A stretch of DNA of 33,502 nucleotides from Blastocatellia bacterium (lineage in GTDB: Bacteria > Acidobacteriota > Blastocatellia > RBC074): NCBI GenBank assembly GCA_016789725.1, contig JAEUQN010000069.1, forward strand, positions 1 through 33,502, read 5' to 3'. Shown here one piece after another: positions 6,243 to 13,278 of the stretch. Under the pieces are notes generated by a model. The model did no database searches. It saw only the letters and a program-made list of their open reading frames with translations, and had not been told where the DNA came from. The stretch's first letter is position 1, and every line of letters starts with the position of its first letter. A program made the translations under genes and the position numbers.

Positions 6243-9200
6243 ATGAGAAAACGAAATCATTTCCGAACTGCTCTCACACTCCTCCTCACCGTGTGGCTGT
6301 CTCTTCCAATGGCGGTTTTGGCCGATAAAAAGGTAGATACCAAAAAAGCGAAGAAGAACTTTACTGAAGGCATGAAATACGAGGTTGAGGAAAAATGGGA
6401 CCTGGCAGCACAAGCGTTTCTATTGGCGCTGGCAGCCGATCCTGGCAATACCGAGTATCGCTTGCATGCGGCTCGCTCAATGACCAACGCATCAATCATG
6501 TATTTGAAACGCGGGGATGGATTCGCGGCTGAAAGCGACTTCGCCAGCGCCTACACGTCCTATAAACAAGCCGCGATCTATGATCAGACCAACGAAGTAG
6601 CACTGGTCAAAATGAAGCGGATGATCGAAATGCAAAAGGCGGCGTCCGGCATGGGTGAAACACCGAAAATCAATCCGAACACCGGCAGTTATCTGCCCAC
6701 CAGCGGAGACATTGCGACGCCCCAGCCACAACGGGGACGCGCGAAAGATTTGGCCGCCGTCATTAACTACCGTGAACAACCGCTCAAACAAGTCATCACG
6801 AATATTGCCAAACAGCTCAACCTGAATGTGATCTTCGACGAAACCTTCCGCGACGAACCAAAGTATAGTTTAGACTTACAAAACACGACGTTGGCGCGCG
6901 CCTTAGACTTCATCTTCATTCAGAAAAAACTGACCTTTGAGCAATTGGATCGTCGCACGATTCTCATCTACTTTGATAATCCTACCAACCGACAACGATT
7001 TGAGCGCCTGCTCGTCAAAACGTTCTATATCAATAATGCTAAGTTGGAAGAAGCGCGCACAGTCGTCCAACAAATGTTGCAAGGCGGTGGCGCGGGGCTG
7101 ATGCGACAAATCGCAGCCTCCACGCAACTCAACGCCTTGATCGTTCGCGCCCCAGCCGAAGACCTGAAGATGGTGCAGGATGTGCTGGACAGCATTGATA
7201 AGAATCGCGCCGAAGTTGCAATTGATGTTGAAATCTATGAGGTTTCGCACAACACCAGCCAACAAATTGGCAACCAGGTTTCGTTAGATTCTCAGACGTT
7301 AAGCTATCGAACAGGCGTTGATTCTCGTGGCAACGCAACAACAGCAACCGGGGCATCTGCTAGTTTATCCAATCTCGGCGGCATCCTGGGTCAGGGCGTA
7401 TTGGCTCCGCTCGTCGGCAGCGCCTTTGGCTTGGGGTCGGGCTTTGGAGCCTTGCTGGCTGCGCCTCCTACGACGCTGTCGCTCTTACAAAACAAGACCA
7501 ATGCCAAGCTGATGAGCCGCGTTAATGTGCATGCCATTGACGGACAAAGCAACAAAACGAACGTTGGTCGTCGCGTACCAGTTCGATTGGGGTCTACAGT
7601 CATCCCTGGATATACAGGTGTAACCGGAACCACCACTGGCACAAACACGGGCGGATTGAATACTGGACTGAATACCGGATTTGGCGGATTTGATAGTATT
7701 CAGTATCAGGATGTCGGTTTGAATATTGATATTACGCCGACCGTTACGAACGAAGGCTACATTGAAATGAAGATGACATTAGAGTCATCAAATACGGTGC
7801 CGGGTGCGAGCGAACTCACCCCTGAATTTACGCAGCGCAAATTAACGACGGTTTCACGCGTACCGGACGGCAAAACCGCAGTCGTCGCGGGCGTTCAGCA
7901 ACAAAACAAATCCGATGGTCGCAGCTCAATTCCCGTCGTGGGGATGATTCCGATTTTGGGTCGGTTTATCACCACGCCCAAAGAGTCATCGGATATGAGC
8001 GACATCATTATCACGATCACTCCACATATTATTCGCGCGCCACAACTGGAGAAAAAAGACCACCTGGCAAAACAAAGCGGCACAGGCCTGGGCGGCAACG
8101 GCGTCAGCATTGAGCAAATCATCAATCGCGCACAGGAAGAAGACGACCAGGATCGGCGTATTATTGCGGCGCAACAAGGGCTTCCGGTTCAGCCGCAAGC
8201 CGCACAGACAACACCTGTCTCGGCACCGGTAACATCCCCGGCACCTGCCCCAACCCCGACCATCGTCCAGCAAACTCCGCCCCCCTCAACGCCAGCCGTA
8301 ACGCAACCAACCGACACCCCCGTGAGGTCGCAACCGGCGGCGAACAGAACGGAACCTGGTACTGACCCGCAGGGTAATAATGGAGCAATCACGGAAGCCA
8401 ATAGTGAAGAGGTCGGCGTTCCTGATCCTGACCATGAACCACCGCCCGGCTATAAACCTGAAATGAAGCCGGTAGTGCTGTCGCCTGAACAGCGCGAAGC
8501 ACTAAATTCGGCGCGGCTCAAAGCACAGGAGGAAATGAAGAAGAATCCTCCCAAGCCAACGAACCCCACCGAAGGCGGATTTGAAGTCCAACCTTTTACC
8601 CCGCCTGCTGGATACCGTCCGTCGTTAGTCCCGGTGCAAAAGAAGCCCAAAGAAAAAGGTACGAATCCCTCACAGGCTTCAAATGAGTCGAAAGAAATGA
8701 GTAAGGCGACAACGCCAATCCCACAAGCTGAGATTCTTTCCAATGAAAGCAGCGCCGCTTCGCAACTGGGATTGAGCTTGAAACTCAACAAGGACAAAAA
8801 GCTTCAACTAGGGGAAACCTTTATTGTAGTGGTTGCAGTTGATGGCAACTCAAAAATGACCGGAGCCAATATCGCGCTCAATTACGACACCAACCGATTG
8901 CAACTCCGATCTGTCCGGGATGGCGGAATGCTGGGCAAAAATCCCGACATGACGCAACAGGACAAAAGTGGACACCTGTTCGTGACGATGCAGCAAATGG
9001 GCGAACAAGCGATCCCATCGTCGGCAGCGGGTAAACTACTCATCCTGGAATTCAAAGCGATTGCCGCCGGTCAAACAATGATCGGCTTCAATACTGACGA
9101 AACGCGTTTTCTCCTCGCGGATAAAACGAACCCGCTTTTCAGTGTGGCTCCGGCACAATTTGAAATTACACGGGCGGCGATTTCCCAACTTGCAAAATAA
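6243..9200 (+). CDS. secretin (GspD/PilQ family) with C-terminal cohesin domain
   Basis: This 985-aa protein is the predicted outer-membrane channel of the secretion system. Domains in order: signal peptide (1-27, ending AVLA); a TPR-like helical region (about 35-140); an N0/STN domain (about 170-250, INYREQPLKQVITNIAKQLN); an N1 domain (about 255-330, with TQLNALIVRAPAEDL); the secretin core (about 385-605, with DITPTVTNEGYIEM, VPDGKTAVVAGV, IPVVGMIPILGRF and IITITPHII); a Pro/Gln/Thr-rich linker (about 610-835); and a cohesin-like domain (about 842-985, ETFIVVVAVDGN, GANIALNYDTNRL, GKLLILEFKAI). A Gly/Thr/Asn-rich segment (TGGLNTGLNTGFGG) sits in the core. GAAGG lies about 8 bases before the ATG. 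The secretin call is sure; the cohesin call rests on pattern recognition. Confidence 0.92.
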   Translation: MRKRNHFRTALTLLLTVWLSLPMAVLADKKVDTKKAKKNFTEGMKYEVEEKWDLAAQAFLLALAADPGNTEYRLHAARSMTNASIMYLKRGDGFAAESDFASAYTSYKQAAIYDQTNEVALVKMKRMIEMQKAASGMGETPKINPNTGSYLPTSGDIATPQPQRGRAKDLAAVINYREQPLKQVITNIAKQLNLNVIFDETFRDEPKYSLDLQNTTLARALDFIFIQKKLTFEQLDRRTILIYFDNPTNRQRFERLLVKTFYINNAKLEEARTVVQQMLQGGGAGLMRQIAASTQLNALIVRAPAEDLKMVQDVLDSIDKNRAEVAIDVEIYEVSHNTSQQIGNQVSLDSQTLSYRTGVDSRGNATTATGASASLSNLGGILGQGVLAPLVGSAFGLGSGFGALLAAPPTTLSLLQNKTNAKLMSRVNVHAIDGQSNKTNVGRRVPVRLGSTVIPGYTGVTGTTTGTNTGGLNTGLNTGFGGFDSIQYQDVGLNIDITPTVTNEGYIEMKMTLESSNTVPGASELTPEFTQRKLTTVSRVPDGKTAVVAGVQQQNKSDGRSSIPVVGMIPILGRFITTPKESSDMSDIIITITPHIIRAPQLEKKDHLAKQSGTGLGGNGVSIEQIINRAQEEDDQDRRIIAAQQGLPVQPQAAQTTPVSAPVTSPAPAPTPTIVQQTPPPSTPAVTQPTDTPVRSQPAANRTEPGTDPQGNNGAITEANSEEVGVPDPDHEPPPGYKPEMKPVVLSPEQREALNSARLKAQEEMKKNPPKPTNPTEGGFEVQPFTPPAGYRPSLVPVQKKPKEKGTNPSQASNESKEMSKATTPIPQAEILSNESSAASQLGLSLKLNKDKKLQLGETFIVVVAVDGNSKMTGANIALNYDTNRLQLRSVRDGGMLGKNPDMTQQDKSGHLFVTMQQMGEQAIPSSAAGKLLILEFKAIAAGQTMIGFNTDETRFLLADKTNPLFSVAPAQFEITRAAISQLAK

Positions 9201-9202
9201 CT

Positions 9203-9697
9203 ATGGGAATCCCAGCGAAAAACTACGCGAGCAATTCTGGACAAGCAGGCGGGTTTTCCCTCCTCGAATTGATCATCACACTCGCTATTCTTTCCATTCT
9301 GGTGGCGTCTGTGGTGCCGCTGACCAAGAACAACCTCAAACGCCAACGCGAGGCTGAGCTGAAGCAAACGCTGCGTGAAATTCGGCAGGCCATTGATCGC
9401 TACAAGTTTGACTGTGAACGCGGAGCGGTCGGCCCGTTGGACCGCAAAGTGAATGACGAATGCTATCCGCCGAATATTGAAACGCTGGTCGAGGGGATCA
9501 CGCCGCCCAACACCACGCGCAAGATTCGGTATCTGCGTCGCACGCCCAGAGACCCCATGACCGGGAAAGAAGAATGGGGGACGCGTTCGATTCAAGACGA
9601 TCCCAAATCAGATTCCTGGGGCGGGCAAAATGTGTATGACGTTTACAGCAAGAGCAATGATGCAGCTTTGAACGGCACGAAGTATAAAGACTGGTAA
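9203..9697 (+). CDS. type II secretion pseudopilin, GspG-like (first copy)
   Basis: This is a 164-aa pseudopilin. A 17-residue leader ends in Gly, followed by the type IV prepilin motif with Phe18 at +1 and Glu22 at +5 (GFSLLELIITLAILSI), then the hydrophobic helix. The globular C-terminus carries RRTPRDPMTG and ends YDVYSKSNDAALNGTKYKDW. That is close to the calcium-loop tail typical of GspG (D-YS-S-D---DGT-Y-DW). It should be processed by a prepilin peptidase, which is not encoded in this window. It starts 2 bases after the secretin stop and ends 1 base before the next pseudopilin, so it is clearly in the same operon. Two Cys (CERG, DECYPP) in the head might form a disulphide. Confidence 0.9.
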   Translation: MGIPAKNYASNSGQAGGFSLLELIITLAILSILVASVVPLTKNNLKRQREAELKQTLREIRQAIDRYKFDCERGAVGPLDRKVNDECYPPNIETLVEGITPPNTTRKIRYLRRTPRDPMTGKEEWGTRSIQDDPKSDSWGGQNVYDVYSKSNDAALNGTKYKDW

Positions 9698-9698
9698 T

Positions 9699-10106
9699 AT
9701 GCGATTGACAACGAAAAAGAATTCGGGGCAGCGAGGTTTCACCTTGATGGAACTGGTCATTGTAATGACAGTGATCGCCATTCTGGTTTCAGTGGCCGTT
9801 CCCGTCTACGTCACGCACGTCAAACGCGCGAAAGAGGTCGTCCTAATGAATGATCTGGACGAAATGCGCCGCGCCTTAGACAAGTATGCCGCAGACAAAG
9901 AAAAAGGGGCCCAATCTTTACAGGATTTAGTTTCCGGCGGATATTTGCGCGCCATCCCGGTGGACCCGCTGACAAAATCCAACGAGACATGGGAACTTGA
10001 AATGGAAACAGAACCTTACCGTCCGGGCGTACCTGTAGGCATCGCTAACGTACGAAGCGGAGCCGAAGGCTCTGGAACAGATGGTCGCGCATTCAAAGAA
10101 TATTGA
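9699..10106 (+). CDS. type II secretion pseudopilin, GspG-like (second copy)
   Basis: This 135-aa pseudopilin has a 13-residue leader, cleavage after Gly13, Phe14 at +1 and Glu18 at +5 (RGFTLMELVIVMTVIAILVS). The body (KRAKEVVLMNDLDEMRRALD, then YAADKEKGAQSLQDLVSGGYLRAIPVDPLT) follows the GspG fold. The C-terminus is shorter and lacks the complete calcium-loop tail of the first copy, ending GTDGRAFKEY. The ATG overlaps the upstream stop region (TAATATG). The pair may be a major and a minor pseudopilin, or copies that diverged after duplication. GspH, I, J and K are not present here. Confidence 0.9.
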   Translation: MRLTTKKNSGQRGFTLMELVIVMTVIAILVSVAVPVYVTHVKRAKEVVLMNDLDEMRRALDKYAADKEKGAQSLQDLVSGGYLRAIPVDPLTKSNETWELEMETEPYRPGVPVGIANVRSGAEGSGTDGRAFKEY

Positions 10107-10109
10107 TTT

Positions 10110-11042
10110 ATGTTTTCACCACTTTGGAATTTCCTGACGGTCCCAACGCTGCCAAGCATCGCTCTGGCGATTACGCCATCGCATCTCGCTCTGGTTGAGC
10201 TACAAAAGCGTGGCGGTGTATTTCAACCTAAAAAATTAGGCGTGCAAAATCTGCCGGAGGGGCTGGTTAAAGTCTCACTTTCTGATCCCAATATCACCCG
10301 CGAGGCAGAATTCCTTGAGGCCTTAACTGCGCTCACAGAAAAAGCGGGGTTCGGGCGGAAGCTCAAATTATCTGTCACCTTGCCGGAAGGAAGCGCACAC
10401 AGTTTAGTTGTCACGTTAGACCAAAAACCAGCTTCTCATTCCGAACTGGAACAGGTGCTGACCTGGAAAATCAGCCGGACAACAAATTTAAAAACAGCCG
10501 ACATGCGCTTTTCATTTCAGCCTCTAAGTGGCGAACAAGGACAGCCACGTTACTTGGTTGCAGCAATGCATGAGCAGGTTTTAGGGCAATACGAACGCAT
10601 CTTTTCTCAACTCGGTTGGCAGGCAGGCACGATTATTCCGCAACATCTGGGGGAAGCCCAATGGCTTTTACGGAACGATTTGAACAGCAATGAAGATCAG
10701 GCCTTAGTCAGCATCAATGAGCGAGGATTCGCCGTCGTGCTGACCCGTGGACAGGAACCGCTTCTCGTACGCGAAGTAGTTTGTGAACCCAATGAACGAG
10801 AAGATGAGTTTTTCCGCCTCATGGTTTTTTACCGGGACCGGCTTCATCCATCACAACCACTCGCGCGGATTCTCCTGATTGGAGAACCAACCGATCAAGC
10901 CGTTTTCTCGCAGGCGTTGGCAGCAGCATTAGAACAAAACCCGCAGAAACTAGCACCGCTGACGTTAGGGTTAAACCTCGACGCGAGCGCCCCGTTTCAT
11001 CGGCTGGCCGCCGCCGCCGGAACAGCATCAATGGCCTTTTGA
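10110..11042 (+). CDS. PilM-like actin-fold assembly protein
   Basis: This 310-aa protein resembles PilM/GspL-type cytoplasmic actin-fold components. It opens with a short extension and then SIALAITPSHLALVELQKRG (phosphate-1-like strand pair). It continues with LSVTLPEGSAHSLVVTLDQ, a PilM-style SELEQVLTWKISRTTNL segment, and ALVSINERGFAVVLTRGQEPLLVREV (second subdomain), ending RILLIGEPTD. It begins 3 bases after the second pseudopilin stop. PilN and PilO, which normally follow pilM, do not follow here: the next gene is a cytochrome about 100 bases on. No membrane helix is apparent except possibly the C-terminal Ala-rich segment. The family call is moderate because the nucleotide-binding motifs are degenerate. 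Confidence 0.75.
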   Translation: MFSPLWNFLTVPTLPSIALAITPSHLALVELQKRGGVFQPKKLGVQNLPEGLVKVSLSDPNITREAEFLEALTALTEKAGFGRKLKLSVTLPEGSAHSLVVTLDQKPASHSELEQVLTWKISRTTNLKTADMRFSFQPLSGEQGQPRYLVAAMHEQVLGQYERIFSQLGWQAGTIIPQHLGEAQWLLRNDLNSNEDQALVSINERGFAVVLTRGQEPLLVREVVCEPNEREDEFFRLMVFYRDRLHPSQPLARILLIGEPTDQAVFSQALAAALEQNPQKLAPLTLGLNLDASAPFHRLAAAAGTASMAF

Positions 11043-11058
11043 TGAAAGAAAGATTTTC

Positions 11059-11087
11059 CTTCGCAAATCAAAAAACCTCGCTATAAT
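11059..11087 (+). promoter_or_regulatory. possible promoter before the cytochrome lipoprotein
   Basis: A perfect -10 hexamer TATAAT lies at 11082-11087 with CTTCGC 17 bases upstream (11059-11064), a poor -35. It is 54 bases before the cytochrome start, in a 98-base gap after the secretion operon. It suggests that the cytochrome and RskA genes may form a separate transcript. Confidence 0.35.
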
Positions 11088-11140
11088 CTGCACCTTCAAA
11101 CTGCCCCGCGAAACCTCACAATCGGAGAAGTGACTTTTAT

Positions 11141-11905
11141 ATGTGCCGTAATATTTCCCTCACACCGCGTGCCGCCCGGCTCATCGGTTGCGTCTTCCTG
11201 TTCTCGGTCTTTCTGCTGACGGCCTGTCAGAAAGGAACAGTGACTGAAGTTGCACAGGCAAATCCGGCTGCTTCAGCGCCTGCAGCACCTAATACCGCCA
11301 GTCAAACTTCGACCTCCCCCATCCCAAATGCAGCCGCAACCCCAGAGTTGCCGCAAGCACGACCAGGTGCATCTATTGCAGCCCTTCCAGCAGGAGTTAC
11401 AGGACCCGCACCAGCGCCGGGAGCAACACCTGACCCGGCTTCCAATATGCGTCATTTGAATGACGGGAAAATGCTCACGGTCACCGGGACTCAGGGAGCC
11501 AAAGATTTTGCAACACCACCGCCGGTTCCAACGCCAACGCCAGCACCTACTCCAGTGATTGAAATGGTCAATGGCAAAATCAAACAGCAATGGGAAGCAC
11601 CAGCGGAATATGCCAGCATGAAATATCCGTTTCAGGTGACGCCGGAAACCGTCAAAAAGGGCCAATATCTGTATAAAAACCGCTGTGAGATTTGTCACGG
11701 AGCCGAAGGCAAAGGCAATGGTTTTTTCAATAAGCCGGAATATAAGCAATCCACCAATCTGGCGAGTAAAGTGGTGCAGGCGAATACCGATGGTGAGTTG
11801 TTTTTCAAAGTCAGTATGAATCGTGACCGTCACCCTTCTAGTCGGATGATTTACTCCGACGAAGAGCGATGGATGATCGTGGCGTTTTTGCGAACCCTCA
11901 AATAA
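11141..11905 (+). CDS. lipid-anchored mono-haem cytochrome c
   Basis: This is a 254-aa lipoprotein. A hydrophobic leader ends in the lipobox LTAC with the acylated Cys at residue 29. A low-complexity Ala/Pro/Thr linker of about 120 residues follows, including PVPTPTPAPTP. The C-terminal cytochrome c domain (about 165-254) starts with TPETVKKGQYLYKNRCEICH. The haem-binding CEICH is at 182-186, and a Met in SSRMIYSDEE is the likely distal ligand, ahead of the terminal helix ERWMIVAFLRTL. It probably carries electrons in the periplasm while tethered to a membrane by the flexible arm. The downstream RskA-type gene follows after a short gap. The redox partner is unknown; the domain resembles the small cytochromes of respiratory complexes, but no other respiratory gene is here. 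Confidence 0.9.
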   Translation: MCRNISLTPRAARLIGCVFLFSVFLLTACQKGTVTEVAQANPAASAPAAPNTASQTSTSPIPNAAATPELPQARPGASIAALPAGVTGPAPAPGATPDPASNMRHLNDGKMLTVTGTQGAKDFATPPPVPTPTPAPTPVIEMVNGKIKQQWEAPAEYASMKYPFQVTPETVKKGQYLYKNRCEICHGAEGKGNGFFNKPEYKQSTNLASKVVQANTDGELFFKVSMNRDRHPSSRMIYSDEERWMIVAFLRTLK

Positions 11906-12019
11906 AGCAGTAACTACTTCTGACGATTGTCATCGCACGACTTTGGCATTCGTACTTACATTGCACCCGTACCCATAGACGAACTGCTGCCATCCAATCC
12001 AGCCCTCACAGGATTGTGT

Positions 12020-12829
12020 ATGAAAGAAGAAAATGTTCGGGAATGGGGAACAATTCATCCGTTAGGTTCCCTGGCCTTCGACACCGAAAGCCAGACAATG
12101 ACAGAGAGTTCCCCCACTCCAGAAAATCTGATCTACCATTTCACTTCGACCTTTGCATTTCGCAAATCTGAAAAACGTGCGGCGCAGACTGCCACGTTAA
12201 TTCCAACCTCCAAAAACTTTGAGCCGATGAATGCAGTTTTGGAAGGCCCGTCACAAGCTCTCTCCATAAGTTACGGGCATCCACGTTTCATCGAATACCC
12301 TGAATCTTCCGAAGATGAGATGGTCCCCCGGCGAACGGCTCGCCCGGTGTTTTCAATCTTATTGGCGGTCGTGTTGGTGTTTGTCGTTTGGTACATCTAC
12401 CATCTGACCGGGCTACAGTTGAAGCTCAAATCAGAAAACAATCGCTATCAGGAAACTCTGTCGGAGGAGAAACAAACCGCTACTGAGTTAGTTTCCTCGC
12501 ACATTAGGGTTCTTGCGTTTCAAGAGATGGAGCGCAGCCAGGTGGAGGCTAAAGTATTTTGGGATACGACCAAACAAATTTGTCAGGTGTACCTCAATAA
12601 CTTGCCTGAATCCCCCGCAGGAGAAGTATTTCATCTTTGGTATTTTACCAACAATGCCCAATTCATCCCGGCGGCAACTTTCCAGGCGGAAAATCACTCG
12701 GCAGCAGTGAAGATCAAATTACCAGGCGACAAGCTGGCCCAAATTGATCGGCTCATTGTTTCGTTGGAACCGCCGGGAAATTACTCGTTTCCCACTGGAA
12801 GGATTTTGCTGCGCGGATATTTGCGCTAA
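12020..12829 (+). CDS. membrane protein with periplasmic RskA-type (anti-sigma-K) domain
   Basis: From the ATG at 12020 (AGGA 6 bases upstream) the protein is 269 aa; a TTG at 11927 would give 300 aa. It has a cytoplasmic N-terminal part of about 105 residues without the usual His-Cys-Cys zinc anti-sigma motif. One membrane helix follows (PVFSILLAVVLVFVVWYIYH), then a short coiled segment and a C-terminal domain matching the anti-sigma-K RskA family. In that domain I see AKVFWDTTKQICQVYLNNLP, GEVFHLWYFTN (the 'YQLWLI' strand) and VSLEPPGNYSFPTGRILLRG (the 'VTLEPAGG-PTGPI' ending). RskA proteins hold ECF sigma factors until proteolysis. No sigma factor is encoded beside this one, so its partner is unknown. 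The domain call is good; the anti-sigma role is only inferred. Confidence 0.75.
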   Translation: MKEENVREWGTIHPLGSLAFDTESQTMTESSPTPENLIYHFTSTFAFRKSEKRAAQTATLIPTSKNFEPMNAVLEGPSQALSISYGHPRFIEYPESSEDEMVPRRTARPVFSILLAVVLVFVVWYIYHLTGLQLKLKSENNRYQETLSEEKQTATELVSSHIRVLAFQEMERSQVEAKVFWDTTKQICQVYLNNLPESPAGEVFHLWYFTNNAQFIPAATFQAENHSAAVKIKLPGDKLAQIDRLIVSLEPPGNYSFPTGRILLRGYLR

Positions 12830-12871
12830 TAAAAAAAGCGGGACGCACTTCCCAAAAGAAGCGGATCCCGC
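12829..12871 (-). terminator. Rho-independent terminator of the minus-strand sugar-acid operon
   Basis: Read on the minus strand, GCGGGA (12871-12866) pairs with TCCCGC (12843-12838), with an inner GAAG/CTTC-type stem between them. It is followed directly by seven T (complement of the A-run 12831-12837). It ends the transcript whose last gene is at 12909-13235, and it abuts the stop of the convergent RskA-type gene. Confidence 0.8.
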
Positions 12872-12908
12872 CAGCGGTTTCATAAATTGTGCGGATATTA
12901 GATGACGC

Positions 12909-13235
12909 CTACATTTCGGCGCGTTCCTTCAACCATTTCCACATCGCTTCCTCTCCGTGTCCATAAGGCTCGCCCGCAGATTGATACTGTTGGCAGAGTT
13001 GATGATGAATGGTTTCGTATGTTTCTTTGACTCGCTGGTGATCGGGGGGGAGCAACAACCGCAGCGCATCCAAAGCACGCATACAGGAAAGCGCCAGTTT
13101 GGTTACTGCTTTTTGCAATTGCTCAACCTGTGGATCGGTGGATTGATAGCACCGCTCTGCACCATCCCAAGTAGGATGTTGATGTTCAGGTTTCCCGCAA
13201 GCCCAGACTAAATCAAAAACATTTGGATCTTTCAT
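12909..13235 (-). CDS. small hypothetical protein rich in His and Cys
   Basis: This 108-aa protein has no family I recognise. It starts MKDPNVFDLVWACGKPEHQH, includes WDGAERCYQS, then a helical middle (VEQLQKAVTKLALSCMRALDALRLLLPP), and ends in a polar helix with HGEEAMWKWLKERAEM. There is no signal peptide or membrane helix. Several His and four Cys could bind a metal, but no standard motif is visible. The ATG has no clear Shine-Dalgarno. The gene lies 43 bases downstream of the aldehyde dehydrogenase and just upstream of a strong terminator, so it is probably the last gene of that operon. Continuous coding and that position support it being real. Confidence 0.65.
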   Translation of the reverse strand: MKDPNVFDLVWACGKPEHQHPTWDGAERCYQSTDPQVEQLQKAVTKLALSCMRALDALRLLLPPDHQRVKETYETIHHQLCQQYQSAGEPYGHGEEAMWKWLKERAEM

Positions 13236-13278
13236 AACGCTGAGTCTAAAGACCCAATGCGTGTCCGAATCCAGACTG

